Notes: generated by a model from the letters alone, not told the origin. Positions 1-8,485 are shown, counted from the stretch's first letter. The stretch is 64,000 bases of DNA from Neptunomonas japonica DSM 18939 (GCF_000422765.1 NZ_AUGR01000005.1:186001-250000); one strand, 5' to 3'. Translations and numbers: made by a program.

Positions 1-417
1 GGAGCAAAATCAAGTTCTGATAGCTCAGGTGCAGGGCCGTACTTTGTTGATTTCTCCAAAAAAGCACAGCAGGTAACTAGTATACCTATAGTCGTTACTG
101 GGGGGTTCAAAACTCGTACACAAGCTATGGATTCACTTATAAGCGGTGCAGTTGATATGGTTGGCATAGCACGCGCGATGGTATTAAACCCTTCGCTTGC
201 AAATGATTGGTTAACTAATACAGGTGCTGATCCAGTTTTTCCTAGATTTGAGACCGCGCCTTCAGGCGGGATAACAGCTTGGTACACCATGCGCTTGACA
301 GCGTTAGGTAATGACGCTGAGAGCAGCTTCGCACTATGCTTACCTTCTGCTATTCGCCTTTATGAAGAACGTGATGAACTGCGTTGTCACAAGTGGAGAA
401 AGAAGTTTTCATCTTAA
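1..417 (+). CDS. NADH:flavin oxidoreductase (Old Yellow Enzyme family), 3' part only
   Basis: The frame is open from the first base, so the gene begins upstream of the window. The visible 138 residues are the C-terminal end of an FMN-binding TIM barrel of the OYE family: a VVTGGF strand-loop followed by RTQAMD and SGAVDMVGIARAMV, which in this family builds the phosphate-binding end of the FMN site. Such enzymes reduce activated C=C bonds with NAD(P)H in the cytoplasm. The substrate cannot be told from this part. The stop overlaps the stop of the convergent SIMPL gene by two to three bases. Confidence 0.85.
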   Translation, partial: GAKSSSDSSGAGPYFVDFSKKAQQVTSIPIVVTGGFKTRTQAMDSLISGAVDMVGIARAMVLNPSLANDWLTNTGADPVFPRFETAPSGGITAWYTMRLTALGNDAESSFALCLPSAIRLYEERDELRCHKWRKKFSS

Positions 418-1133
418 TCAGACAAATAATATTCCACTGTTGAAACCACACGAACCCGTTTTATATGTGGGTTATTCTTATCTCTGGCACTGATACTAAA
501 CTGCCCTTGGGAAGCACGTTTAATTTTTCCTAAAGCACTTTGTGAGTCGGTGGCAAATTTCTGCGCAACCTCACGCGCTTCGCGAGTTGCTTCTTCAACC
601 ATCTCAGGTTTTATTTCATTCAAGCGTGTAAAAATATACTCAGTTTGTGATTCGTAGTCGTTCGTATTAAAGACAATACCTTGCTTACCCAGTTGGGATA
701 ATGAGCTCATCACAGCACGTGCCGCTTCGATATTTTTAGAATAAACAGTGACGGTTTGAAAAGCGGTATATCGAAATGGAGCCCTATCGTTATTACCGTA
801 TTGCTGTGCTGATTTATCCGTAATATCGGGTGTTGCGACCGTTATTTCATTCGGAGCAATATTATTTTGTTCTAAAAATATACGAATGCTCTGAGTTTTA
901 GCATCGATATCTTTATACAGGCTGCCAAGATCATTATCAGCAACGTTAAACTGTATCGGCCAAATAACAATATCGGCAGGATACTCCCTCTCAGAAAGCC
1001 CTTTTACCGTTACGCTACGGTCATATAGCTTATATTGAATGGCAGCATTGCCCAGCGTATAGCCCAGAACAGCTAACCCTAGAAATATGAAAATACCTAA
1101 CAGTGCTGCACTACTCTTATGACTGACTGACAC
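414..1133 (-). CDS. SIMPL domain (DUF541) membrane-anchored periplasmic protein
   Basis: 239 residues. One N-terminal hydrophobic segment (about 10-30) anchors a periplasmic SIMPL/DUF541 domain, recognisable by the VTVKGLSEREYPAD start and the FQTVTVYS and EATREAREVAQKFA stretches. Family members form ring-like oligomers; their cellular role is not well defined. The start is GTG, chosen because GGAG sits 8 bases before it. The gene converges with the OYE gene and their stops overlap. Domain assignment is firm; function is unknown. Confidence 0.85.
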   Translation of the reverse strand: MSVSHKSSAALLGIFIFLGLAVLGYTLGNAAIQYKLYDRSVTVKGLSEREYPADIVIWPIQFNVADNDLGSLYKDIDAKTQSIRIFLEQNNIAPNEITVATPDITDKSAQQYGNNDRAPFRYTAFQTVTVYSKNIEAARAVMSSLSQLGKQGIVFNTNDYESQTEYIFTRLNEIKPEMVEEATREAREVAQKFATDSQSALGKIKRASQGQFSISARDKNNPHIKRVRVVSTVEYYLSD

Positions 1134-1193
1134 TAGACTTTCTCCAGTTCATTTATCTTTAAAATGTTGTATTGAATACAGATACTAAACCTA

Positions 1194-1799
1194 TCAGATA
1201 GAGTTGTTAACACTCGTCTCTTTTCCTAATACCTCTGCTACTCGTAAACGCAAACGAGGAACCAGGGTCTCGTCAAACCATGGATTTTTACTCAACCAAA
1301 TATTATTTCTTGGGCTTGGATGCGGTAGAGGAACCACTGCAGGCCAGTATGATTGCCATGCTTGCACAGTAGCGGTCAGCGAGGCAGGTTTCTTTTCAAG
1401 GTGGTATTTTTGAGCATATTGGCCCACCAGAAGTGTGACTTCTATGTGCGTTAGATGCGCCAGTAGCTTTTCTCGCCATGCAGGTGCACATTCAGCGCGA
1501 GGGGCAAGATCACCAGACTTGCCAGTACCAGGAAAGCAAAAGCCCATTGGCAAAATGGCTATCTTCTCAGGATCATAAAAAACGTCTTTGGTAACCCCTA
1601 ACCACTCTCGTAGCCGATCGCCACTGGCATCATCAAAAGGGACACCCGACTCGTGCACTTTTCTGCCGGGTGCTTGGCCAACAATCAATACCTTCGCTTG
1701 AGGGCTTATCTGTAAGACGGGGCGAACGCCGTGCTCTAAATGTTCCGCACAAAGCGTACATGAGCGTACTTGCGTTAATAAAAACTCAAATGATGTCAT
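1194..1799 (-). CDS. Uracil-DNA glycosylase superfamily protein
   Basis: 201 residues with the two UDG superfamily landmarks: a GQAPGRKVH water-activating loop at 41-49 and HPSPRN near 160-165 as the leucine-loop/minor-groove motif. Four cysteines at 14, 17, 88 and 104 have the CxxC...C-x15-C spacing of the [4Fe-4S] ligands of family 4 enzymes. The expected role is removal of uracil or another damaged base from DNA. The first loop differs from the classical GEAPG of family 4, so substrate and family number are uncertain. A GAGGG ribosome site lies 7 bases before the ATG. Confidence 0.8.
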   Translation of the reverse strand: MTSFEFLLTQVRSCTLCAEHLEHGVRPVLQISPQAKVLIVGQAPGRKVHESGVPFDDASGDRLREWLGVTKDVFYDPEKIAILPMGFCFPGTGKSGDLAPRAECAPAWREKLLAHLTHIEVTLLVGQYAQKYHLEKKPASLTATVQAWQSYWPAVVPLPHPSPRNNIWLSKNPWFDETLVPRLRLRVAEVLGKETSVNNSI

Positions 1800-1845
1800 T
1801 CATCATCCCTCTAAAAACAGCGCTAAGCCATGCGCATAATCTAGA

Positions 1846-2562
1846 TTACTCTTCAGGGATAAGCAGGCCACGCTGCACAGCCGGACGTTCCAAGAAAGCA
1901 GCTAAGGCTCGGTTAACATGAGGGAAATCATTAATCCCGACGAGGTCACCGGTATCGTAAAAGCTAACCAAGTTACGTATCCAAGGGAAAGTTGCTATAT
2001 CCACAATCGAATACTCATCACCCAGCATCCAAACATTATCCGCTAGCCTTTGATTAAGCACGCCAAGCAAACGCCGCGACTCACTGATATAACGGTCACG
2101 AGGGCGTTTATCTTCAAAATCTTTGCCTGCAAACTTATTAAAAAAACCTACCTGCCCAAACATAGGACCAATGCCACCTACCTGAAACATTAGCCACTGC
2201 ATCGCCTCTGCCCGCTCATGAGGGTTGTCAGGCATTAGTTGCCCCGACTTATCGGCGAGGTAAATCAAGATAGCGACCGACTCAAACAACGCCAGAGGCT
2301 TATCCGACGGGCCATTAGGGTCAATAATTGCCGGGATCTTATTATTAGGATTGAGCGATAAAAATTCAGGTGAGTTTTGATCATTACTAGAGAAATTCAC
2401 ACGATGAGCTTCATAAGGCTCGCCAATCTCTTCAAGCATAATGGAGACTTTCACTCCATTAGGTGTAGGCAGTGAGTAAAGCTGTAAGCGTTCAGGATAA
2501 TTCGCTGGCCATTTAGTCGTAATTTCAAAGTGACTGAGATCTGCTGCGAGTAAATCGGACAT
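1846..2562 (-). CDS. Glutathione S-transferase, Nu class (YfcG/YghU-like)
   Basis: 238 residues. N-terminal thioredoxin-like domain with TPNG at 33-36, the Nu-class motif used in place of the catalytic Tyr/Ser, the cis-Pro region NNKIPAI, and ES in ALFESVAIL that binds the gamma-glutamyl group. An all-helical C-terminal domain follows. Nu-class enzymes have disulfide-bond oxidoreductase activity on glutathione. The frame is open 84 bases further upstream, but the ATG at 2562 is preceded by AAGGG and begins the conserved MSDLLAADL stretch, so I use it. Confidence 0.85.
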   Translation of the reverse strand: MSDLLAADLSHFEITTKWPANYPERLQLYSLPTPNGVKVSIMLEEIGEPYEAHRVNFSSNDQNSPEFLSLNPNNKIPAIIDPNGPSDKPLALFESVAILIYLADKSGQLMPDNPHERAEAMQWLMFQVGGIGPMFGQVGFFNKFAGKDFEDKRPRDRYISESRRLLGVLNQRLADNVWMLGDEYSIVDIATFPWIRNLVSFYDTGDLVGINDFPHVNRALAAFLERPAVQRGLLIPEE

Positions 2563-2602
2563 TACATAACCCTTATGAGTGAACCTTGTTAGAAGGTAAG
2601 CA

Positions 2603-2893
2603 CTAATTAGTTGATAAGGCGGTTTCAGAGCCGGCCAACAAACCAAGACCCTCGGGCGAGGGTGGCGGGCAATACCTAGCGCTAATAGCTTCAGCTACCT
2701 CATGAGTAGCTGGCGTAAAATATAGTTTAACTTCGCAATGCAGTCGCCCTTCTGCCTCATGGCGAACATAGACAGCCATATCGTCAGGAGAACCTGCCTT
2801 TTTATAGGCAGCTAGAAACAGCATCTGAATATGCTCTAGCGCCTCAGCAGCTAACATGGCATCACCTAGATTTTTTACTCGCCAAGCAAACAC
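2603..2893 (-). CDS. Small conserved-looking protein of unknown function
   Basis: 96 residues, not recognised. It starts with GTG directly after the stop of the upstream gene, with no intervening base, so the two are probably translationally coupled. The core is a helix (MLAAEALEHIQMLFLAAYKK) followed by beta-rich VYVRHEAEGRLHCEVKLYF, suggesting a small alpha/beta fold. No signal peptide, membrane segment or metal motif is obvious. The coupling to a periplasmic-protein gene does not reveal a role. Confidence 0.65.
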   Translation of the reverse strand: MFAWRVKNLGDAMLAAEALEHIQMLFLAAYKKAGSPDDMAVYVRHEAEGRLHCEVKLYFTPATHEVAEAISARYCPPPSPEGLGLLAGSETALSTN

Positions 2894-3325
2894 TTACTGA
2901 CTCATACCTTGAGCTTTAACACGAACATGCCCATTTTTGGCGTCCTTAAGGTCAACTTTCAAGCGTTTCTCGGTCCAACCATGAACCTTGTCATGTGCTT
3001 CTATATACACTGTGGTGACCCCCTCTGGGACAAGAACACTGTTTATTCCACGTGTAAAGGGCTGCTCATCAACATGGGGATGAAATAGCACGCGATCACC
3101 CAGAACATTGCCATCTACATCAACCACACGCCAGTTATCCGCATAATGGTCCCAACCGGAATCATCATGTTTTAGCGTGACATTAACCGCCCAATGGTTA
3201 CTACCCGCACTGCGAAAATCCGCCATGAGAATGCTAACTTCACCGGCAGCGGCAAAATTCATGACAGCGAATAGCCCGCAACCAATCAGGTTAGCTAACC
3301 ATTTTGTGTAATTATTCCTTAACAT
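2894..3325 (-). CDS. Predicted periplasmic protein of unknown function
   Basis: 143 residues with a Sec signal peptide (hydrophobic stretch to about 27, cleavage near AAA-GE). The mature part is beta-rich and tryptophan-containing (SNHWAVNVTLKH, DDSGWDHYADNWRVVD), followed by a DRVLFHPHVDEQPFTRG segment with several histidines and acidic residues that could bind metal. GAGG lies 7 bases before the ATG. The gene heads a two-gene unit. Orthologue-like proteins in marine proteobacteria come to mind, but no named family, so the function is open. Confidence 0.75.
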   Translation of the reverse strand: MLRNNYTKWLANLIGCGLFAVMNFAAAGEVSILMADFRSAGSNHWAVNVTLKHDDSGWDHYADNWRVVDVDGNVLGDRVLFHPHVDEQPFTRGINSVLVPEGVTTVYIEAHDKVHGWTEKRLKVDLKDAKNGHVRVKAQGMSQ

Positions 3326-3372
3326 ACATCGCCTCAGACTGTTTTTGAGTATCTAGCTTACTCATGCTTTAC

Positions 3373-4138
3373 CTAGACTAACTCTGCAATAAAGTTAGGA
3401 TCAAAGTGGAGGTTTTCATTGATTCCTGCCTCTGCATAACCACGCGGGTTACAAACAACACGTGTTCCTTTAATTGAGTAATCAAAACTATCATGAGTGT
3501 GTCCGTGTACCCATAATGTCACGCGATCACCACCAAGCAACCATTCAGCCTCAGAAACAAAACAAGCATTCAACGGCGAATCAGCAAAGCGCGGATGAAT
3601 ACTCTTAGACGAAGGCGAGTGATGTGTAATTACGACCGTTGATCCCAAAAATGGTTCTGCTAATTTGCTTTCAAGCCAGCGGGAATGATCGTTAAATTGC
3701 GAAACAGAGTCTTGCGGTGTAAATAACTCTCCGCTCTTATCATCAGCCGTTATCCGGCTGAAATCCCTGATTACCTGCATGGCCGTATCAATAGCAAGGT
3801 CACGCTGCTTTCCTGACTCACCGAACAACAAGAAGTCGGTCCATAACGTTGTTCCAAGAAAACGCACACCTTCTACTTCTAAAGCGGCATCGCATAGAAC
3901 ATGTACATTGCTATGAAGAGACAACTGCTTAAGCTCATGAATAGTAGCCGCAATACTACTACCATAAAACTCATGGTTGCCTGGCACGTAGAGACAGGCT
4001 TGGGAATTTTTTAGCCCACTGTATAGCCTCTTTAGGACGAGCAATATCTCCGGCAAGCACCACTATATCGGCTTCCGTTACAGGGACCTCAAATGGGCTG
4101 GCACTTAAATGTAGATCTGAAAGAATATGTAACTTCAT
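3373..4138 (-). pseudogene. Metallophosphoesterase, frameshifted
   Basis: Calcineurin-like phosphoesterase split over two frames. From the ATG at 4138 the first frame encodes MKLHILSDLHLS (D-x-H motif), a V-x-x-GD motif (LAGDIA) and IQWAKK, then loses the frame. The rest (VPGNHEFYG, VITHHSPSS, WVHGHTHDS) continues in another frame from about 4010 to the stop at 3373. Removing one T from the six-base run at 4007-4012 restores a continuous protein with all metal-ligand motifs. It is either a fresh single-base frameshift, a slippery run, or a sequencing error. Last gene of a leftward run after the glutaredoxin. Confidence 0.8.
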
Positions 4139-4164
4139 AAGTGTAAGCCTTGCAATAAAAGGCC

Positions 4165-4500
4165 TTACCTCTCGTCTATTAACGCCAAAACTGTCGATCG
4201 ATTAAAACCTTTTAACACTTCACCATTGATAAGAATAATAGGCACACCACCACCTCCTAACCGCTTGTACTGAGCATTCCCCTCCTCTGAATTTTCAATA
4301 TCATACTCAAAGTAAGAGATCCCTTTTTCATCAAATAGTTCGCGTGCTTTTTTACAAAATGGGCACCATTGTGTCGAATACAGTACAGCGGTCTCTTCAT
4401 GCACAGATGAAAAGTCAGGAGGAGGACTAAAAACATTGCGAATATCGCGCCACTCATTTACAACAATAATGGCTAAAACAACAATAAAAAATTTCTTCAT
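4165..4500 (-). CDS. Membrane-anchored glutaredoxin-like protein
   Basis: 111 residues. One N-terminal hydrophobic segment (3-14) and a linker precede a glutaredoxin fold with the CPFC redox motif at 46-49 and the cis-Pro GGGVPII loop. The signal-anchor suggests the domain faces the periplasm. The family reduces disulfides or glutathione mixed disulfides. Start is 3 bases beyond the rsuA stop, so the genes are co-transcribed. Partner unknown. Confidence 0.8.
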   Translation of the reverse strand: MKKFFIVVLAIIVVNEWRDIRNVFSPPPDFSSVHEETAVLYSTQWCPFCKKARELFDEKGISYFEYDIENSEEGNAQYKRLGGGGVPIILINGEVLKGFNRSTVLALIDER

Positions 4501-4503
4501 GCT

Positions 4504-5199
4504 TCACACTTCATTTTGAAAACTCTGTATTTCATTTGCTGTTAAAAAACGCCATGTACCGTGATCAATATCTAGGCTTACATTGCCAATTTTTTCTCGA
4601 TGAAGTCCTACAACCCGATTACCAACAGCTGCAAACATACGCTTAACTTGATGAAACTTACCTTCGGTAATGGTTAATAGCACCTCTCTAGGATTCACAA
4701 TATCAAGTATCGCAGGCATGGTTAACGATGCTTCACCTTGCAACTGAACTCCGTGTAAAAAGCGAGTGATCACGTCATCATTAACATCATCACGCAAATG
4801 AACACGATATACTTTTGCACACTGTTTTTTTGGCGTAATTATATTGTAAGACCAACGCCCATCATCTGTTACCAATACCAACCCTGTGGTATCGGCATCT
4901 AAACGCCCGACAAAATGAAGGTCATTCGACTTCTTTACATCCAAATAATTCAATAGCGAGGGGTAAGCTTCATCTACATTAGAGCAAATTGTGTCTAATG
5001 GTTTGTGTATCATAATATAGCGTGACGCACGTGCCGTTAAGGTCTTTCCATGTAGAGTAATTCTATTATTTTCATGAACTTGAGTTGCCTCGTTTGTAAT
5101 AACGTCACCATTAACCAAAACAACACCAGAACGCAGTAAGCTTGTTACTTCAGTTCTTGTTAGCTCAGTGCTTTTACAAATAAATTTATCGAGGCGCAT
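4504..5199 (-). CDS. rsuA: 16S rRNA pseudouridine synthase RsuA-type
   Basis: 231 residues. N-terminal S4-like RNA-binding domain (MRLDKFICKS...) and a pseudouridine synthase domain with the catalytic motif GRLDADTTGL, the nucleophilic Asp at about 101, and KFHQVKRMF near the C-terminus, characteristic of the RsuA/RluB/E/F family. Expected to isomerise U516 of 16S rRNA. The ATG at 5199 is used rather than an in-frame ATG 18 bases upstream because GGAAAGGA is well spaced to it. It overlaps the upstream membrane-protein gene by 14 bases. Confidence 0.87.
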   Translation of the reverse strand: MRLDKFICKSTELTRTEVTSLLRSGVVLVNGDVITNEATQVHENNRITLHGKTLTARASRYIMIHKPLDTICSNVDEAYPSLLNYLDVKKSNDLHFVGRLDADTTGLVLVTDDGRWSYNIITPKKQCAKVYRVHLRDDVNDDVITRFLHGVQLQGEASLTMPAILDIVNPREVLLTITEGKFHQVKRMFAAVGNRVVGLHREKIGNVSLDIDHGTWRFLTANEIQSFQNEV

Positions 5200-5692
5200 A
5201 GATTTCCTTTCCATCACGGGCTTTGACCACTCTAATTTTTGGATTAGAGGTTAAGATTTTCTGCGCCGTTTGAATAGGGATGTTAGCCTCTCTTGCTACA
5301 CCGGATGCTGTACGGTATTTGTATTTAGGGTTGGCTAACCCTACATGAAGCACCTTGTCTATATCGTCATCGGTCGGCTCTGGACCTTCATTAACCGGTT
5401 CTATTTGCACATCATCCGTGGTTATTTTTGCCAAACGCTCTTCAAGTAAGTCGATACGCTCTTTTATGGGATCGATATCTTGGTCAACATTATCCGCCAG
5501 ATCATTTAATTCGATTGAGCGATCCCCCCATGTTATCTTCACATTTGAACGATCCACCAGCGCCTTTAACTGATCCTTCATCATGAAAATCAGAAACACG
5601 ACGATAAGAAATAATAGAAATGGCCAATCGATAAGTTTTAAAACCAATTGATCCCAAGGAAAGGTGGATTGAGCTTGTGCAACGTGTTCCAT
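5186..5692 (-). CDS. Single-pass membrane protein with C-terminal winged-helix-like region
   Basis: 168 residues from the ATG at 5692, which has GGAGGT 6 bases upstream. A transmembrane helix (about 22-42, LLFLIVVFLIFMM) is followed by a short basic/beta segment, a predicted coiled coil (DPIKERIDLLEERLAKI) and a C-terminal segment (YRTASGVAREANIPIQTAQKIL) that reads like a helix-turn-helix. The arrangement suggests a cytoplasmic domain tethered to the inner membrane. First gene of the unit leading to rsuA. No named family recognised. Confidence 0.75.
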   Translation of the reverse strand: MEHVAQAQSTFPWDQLVLKLIDWPFLLFLIVVFLIFMMKDQLKALVDRSNVKITWGDRSIELNDLADNVDQDIDPIKERIDLLEERLAKITTDDVQIEPVNEGPEPTDDDIDKVLHVGLANPKYKYRTASGVAREANIPIQTAQKILTSNPKIRVVKARDGKEIYAPR

Positions 5693-5897
5693 GATTACCT
5701 CCACTTTCTGGCCTACCCAGAAAAAGCAGTCAATCTGCATAGTGCTTAATGTACTTACACCTTTTACTGTAACCCAGACGGTGCTTGATGTCAGAAAGAT
5801 CTCCTACATCGCGGTAAGTGGAATATTGAGACGAGAGCAAAAAACCTTTATACATAGACGCAACAAACTCACAGCACATCATCATAAGAAAACACAT

Positions 5898-6239
5898 ATG
5901 TCAGAATCTAATACACCAAACAATGAAGTATTTTTAGCTTTCCAAGTCATCCCTCGATTAAAGGAAGGAAACAACTTTGAAGTAGTCGATAAAGCAATAG
6001 CCGTAGTCAAAGCCGCAGGTGTGTCTTTTCAAGTAGGCGCCATGGAAACAACAATGAAAGGTGAATTGAATCAACTCTTGGATATTGTAAAAGCAGCACA
6101 GCAAGCTTGTTATGACGCCGGCGCTTTAGAGGTTATTACCAACATCAAAATTCACAGCAAAACGCCTGCTGCTACAGACACCTTTTGCACCTATGACCGA
6201 GGTGTCACGGCAGCTAATCACATGTTTGTGGATAAATGA
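5898..6239 (+). CDS. Thiamine-binding protein of the MTH1187/YqgV (DUF77) family
   Basis: 113 residues, an alpha/beta ferredoxin-like domain with the family sequence FLAFQVIPRL, VVDKAIAVVKAAGV, the VGAMETTMKGEL loop and ALEVITNIKIHSK. Family members bind thiamine-like ligands and are thought to be carriers or sensors. The frame is open further upstream, but the ATG at 5898 starts the conserved domain; earlier codons read like noncoding DNA. No strong ribosome site is visible, so the start is less certain than the identity. Confidence 0.8.
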   Translation: MSESNTPNNEVFLAFQVIPRLKEGNNFEVVDKAIAVVKAAGVSFQVGAMETTMKGELNQLLDIVKAAQQACYDAGALEVITNIKIHSKTPAATDTFCTYDRGVTAANHMFVDK

Positions 6240-6309
6240 CTACCACTAAATAAACACCTATATTTTTGCTGAGCTTACATTTCCCCGATTTAGTTTGAAT
6301 AAGTGGCGT

Positions 6310-6336
6310 GAAATGTAAGAAATGTAAGAAATGTAA
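6310..6336 (+). repeat. Three tandem copies of a 9-base unit (GAAATGTAA)
   Basis: Three head-to-tail copies of GAAATGTAA lie about 30-55 bases upstream of the Fur box of the TonB receptor gene. Too short to be called a known element; could be an activator-binding array or simple slippage repeat. Confidence 0.8.
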
Positions 6337-6365
6337 AATTCGTTCATATAAACGCAAAAGCAAAC

Positions 6366-6384
6366 GATAATTATTTTCATTAAC
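6366..6384 (+). promoter_or_regulatory. Fur box upstream of TonB receptor
   Basis: The 19 bases starting GATAATTATTTTCATT match the classical Fur operator (GATAATGATAATCATTATC) at 15 positions by eye. It lies 26 bases before the receptor start codon, where repression by Fe(II)-Fur would block transcription. Predicts iron-repressed expression. Confidence 0.75.
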
Positions 6385-6409
6385 GATAGGTTTTTTGGAG
6401 ATAATGTAA

Positions 6410-8356
6410 ATGTACCACTCAGGTTTTGATGCTAGGCAAGGAGTGTCTTGGAAAAAAAACACAATGTCTTTGGCTGTGGCTGCAATTGTTTTTGCTCAAT
6501 CAGCAACAGTATTAGCTGAAGACAACAAGCTAACCATCACAGGGCAATCGAGCGCTGTTGATAGCATCATTAATCAAGACTCACTGGATAACTTTCAGGC
6601 AGCCGACCTAGAAGATGTATTCCAGCATAACCCTGATGTGAGTGTTGGAGGCGGTTTCAGTACTGGTCAGAAAATTTATGTCCGTGGTATTGAAGACACT
6701 AATTTGAATATCAGCATTGACGGTGCACAGCAAGCTGGCTACCTGTTCCACCATCAAGGACGGGTGAGTATAGAGCCTGAGTTATTGAAGCAAGTTGAAG
6801 TTCAGGCCGGAGCAGGCTTAGCGACAGATGGCCCTGGCGCACTAGGAGGTGCGATCCGATTTATTACTAAAGACCCTGAAGACCTACTACGTAAGGGTGA
6901 AAAGTTCGGTGGTTTAGTTAAGCTTGGTTACTTTGATAATAGCAACGGCGTTAAATTGCACAGCAGTCTGTTCGGTCGTCTCTCCGACGATATCTCCATC
7001 CTAGCCTCTCTGACTCAACAAGATGCAGGCAATACTGTTGATGGTGAAGGTAACGAACAAGGTAATACGAAATCTAAGATAAATAGCGGTTTGATCAAAG
7101 TTGTCGGACAGCTATCTGAAGATGAAACATTACGATTCAGTTATGACTTTCGCTATGACGATGGCACACGTAATGTCAGACCACATTTCATTACAGCAGG
7201 ATGGAATCAAGCAAATAAACAAGAAAGCCATCGCGATACTGCTAACCTGCAGTACAACCTAAACCCAGCAGGCGATAAGGTCGACTTACAAGCAAACCTT
7301 TACTATACGAAGGCATATATTAGCCAGAAGCCATCAGGTAGTACCCGCGATGGCGCGGGAGTTAAATCTATCGGATTTGACTTACGTAATACTCAGCAGA
7401 TAGATAATCACAGCCTGACATACGGTACAGATTTTCGTAGAGATACAGGTTATTACATCAATAGCTCAACACCGGGCTTTCAAGATGAAGTATTAAATGT
7501 TGCTGGACTCTATGCTCAGGACCAAATTGCTCTAACTGAGAAACTCACTCTAAATACAGGCCTTCGATACGATTACTACGATATTGATGACAATACCGGG
7601 CAGACTTTTAAGACTAAAGGGCTTAGCCCAAATATCGGTCTGAACTATGCAGTTAACCAAGCACTAGATATTCATGGAGGGTACGCACGCGCTTTGCGAG
7701 GAGTTAATGTTAAAGAAGCCTATCTATTGAACTTTGCGACCAATGATCCAAACCGTAAAGCTGAAAAAGCAGATAACTTTGAGCTGGGTTTTGATTACAG
7801 TAAAAACCGTATCAGCTTTGGTGCGACGGCCTATGTCAGTCATATTAATAATGCAGTGACCCGAGTTTCTCGCTCAGTTTATGGTAACGAAGGCGATGTA
7901 GAGAACAAAGGTGTAACCGCATACGTTGGCTACAACTGGGATAATACTGACCTACATTTAGGATACAGCTATAACCGTCCAGAAATTGACGGCAAACCGC
8001 TAGATGATGGAGATATGGCTATCGGTACGGCTGTTGGTGATACTCTGACTGCTTCTGTGACACATATGTTGCCTGAGAAAAACTTAGAATTTGGCTGGTC
8101 TTCTCAAGTGGTTCAACGCTTAACCGACGTACCCTCAGGTCGTAGTGAAAAAGCAGGCTACGCAGTACACGACGCCTACGCGAAGTGGTACCCACAAGGT
8201 AACGAAGACCTTGCTGTCACTTTGACGGTTAAAAACATGTTTGATAAGCAGTACCTTAGTCACGCAAGTTATGGTGTCAGTACTAGCAGTGGTCAGGTGA
8301 TTGGTTTACCAGAAGCCGGCCGAGATATCCGCCTGACACTAGCAGCGCGTTTTTAA
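6410..8356 (+). CDS. TonB-dependent outer-membrane receptor (Fe-siderophore/heme type)
   Basis: 648 residues. Signal peptide around 17-36 (ending ATVLAEDN), a TonB-box-like LTITG, a plug domain (DLEDVFQHNPDVSVGGG, KIYVRGIED, YLFHHQGRVSIEPELLKQVEVQAG, GALGGAIRF) and a 22-strand barrel ending in aromatic LAARF. Imports a ferric chelate using proton-motive force via TonB. The YLFHHQGR plug loop resembles a subgroup of siderophore/heme receptors; the ligand is not predictable. GGAG is 9 bases before the ATG, and a minimal ATG-TAA start-stop sits directly before it at 6404-6409. Fur box upstream, terminator downstream. Confidence 0.9.
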   Translation: MYHSGFDARQGVSWKKNTMSLAVAAIVFAQSATVLAEDNKLTITGQSSAVDSIINQDSLDNFQAADLEDVFQHNPDVSVGGGFSTGQKIYVRGIEDTNLNISIDGAQQAGYLFHHQGRVSIEPELLKQVEVQAGAGLATDGPGALGGAIRFITKDPEDLLRKGEKFGGLVKLGYFDNSNGVKLHSSLFGRLSDDISILASLTQQDAGNTVDGEGNEQGNTKSKINSGLIKVVGQLSEDETLRFSYDFRYDDGTRNVRPHFITAGWNQANKQESHRDTANLQYNLNPAGDKVDLQANLYYTKAYISQKPSGSTRDGAGVKSIGFDLRNTQQIDNHSLTYGTDFRRDTGYYINSSTPGFQDEVLNVAGLYAQDQIALTEKLTLNTGLRYDYYDIDDNTGQTFKTKGLSPNIGLNYAVNQALDIHGGYARALRGVNVKEAYLLNFATNDPNRKAEKADNFELGFDYSKNRISFGATAYVSHINNAVTRVSRSVYGNEGDVENKGVTAYVGYNWDNTDLHLGYSYNRPEIDGKPLDDGDMAIGTAVGDTLTASVTHMLPEKNLEFGWSSQVVQRLTDVPSGRSEKAGYAVHDAYAKWYPQGNEDLAVTLTVKNMFDKQYLSHASYGVSTSSGQVIGLPEAGRDIRLTLAARF

Positions 8357-8366
8357 CTATTGCGAC

Positions 8367-8405
8367 AAAATGGAGGCAGCTCCCCTTCGCTGCTCTCCAT
8401 TTTTC
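8367..8405 (+). terminator. Rho-independent terminator of the TonB receptor gene
   Basis: Inverted repeat AAAATGGAG-GCAGC / GCTGC-T-CTCCATTTT with a short CCCCTTC-type loop and a T tail, 10 bases after the stop codon. Confidence 0.8.
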
Positions 8406-8422
8406 CTAGATCACAACCGTGA

Positions 8423-8485
8423 CTATCTAGGCTCTAGTTTATCAATAGTACTGATTAGCTCTTCAAGCTTAAGCTCTTTAGACAT
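8423..8485 (-). CDS. Possible 20-residue small protein
   Basis: A 20-codon frame starting MSKELKLEELI and rich in Lys/Glu/Leu, with an AGGTG ribosome-site-like sequence 6-7 bases before the ATG. Predicted as a single amphipathic helix. It lies after the TonB receptor terminator and beyond the hairpin at 8521-8547. Could be a real small protein or the degraded start of a gene; length gives little statistical support. Confidence 0.3.
   Translation of the reverse strand: MSKELKLEELISTIDKLEPR

Noticed and set aside
127-417. Independent short gene at the window edge
   Set aside because: The frame is open from base 1 and continues the OYE sequence, so the ATG at 127 is internal.
5691-5897. N-terminal extension of the thiamine-binding protein
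   Set aside because: Codons before 5898 do not match the family and overlap the divergent gene's ribosome site.
6404-6412. Attenuator leader peptide before the TonB receptor
   Set aside because: Only a two-codon ATG-TAA is present, too short for an attenuation peptide; kept only as a possible reinitiation element.
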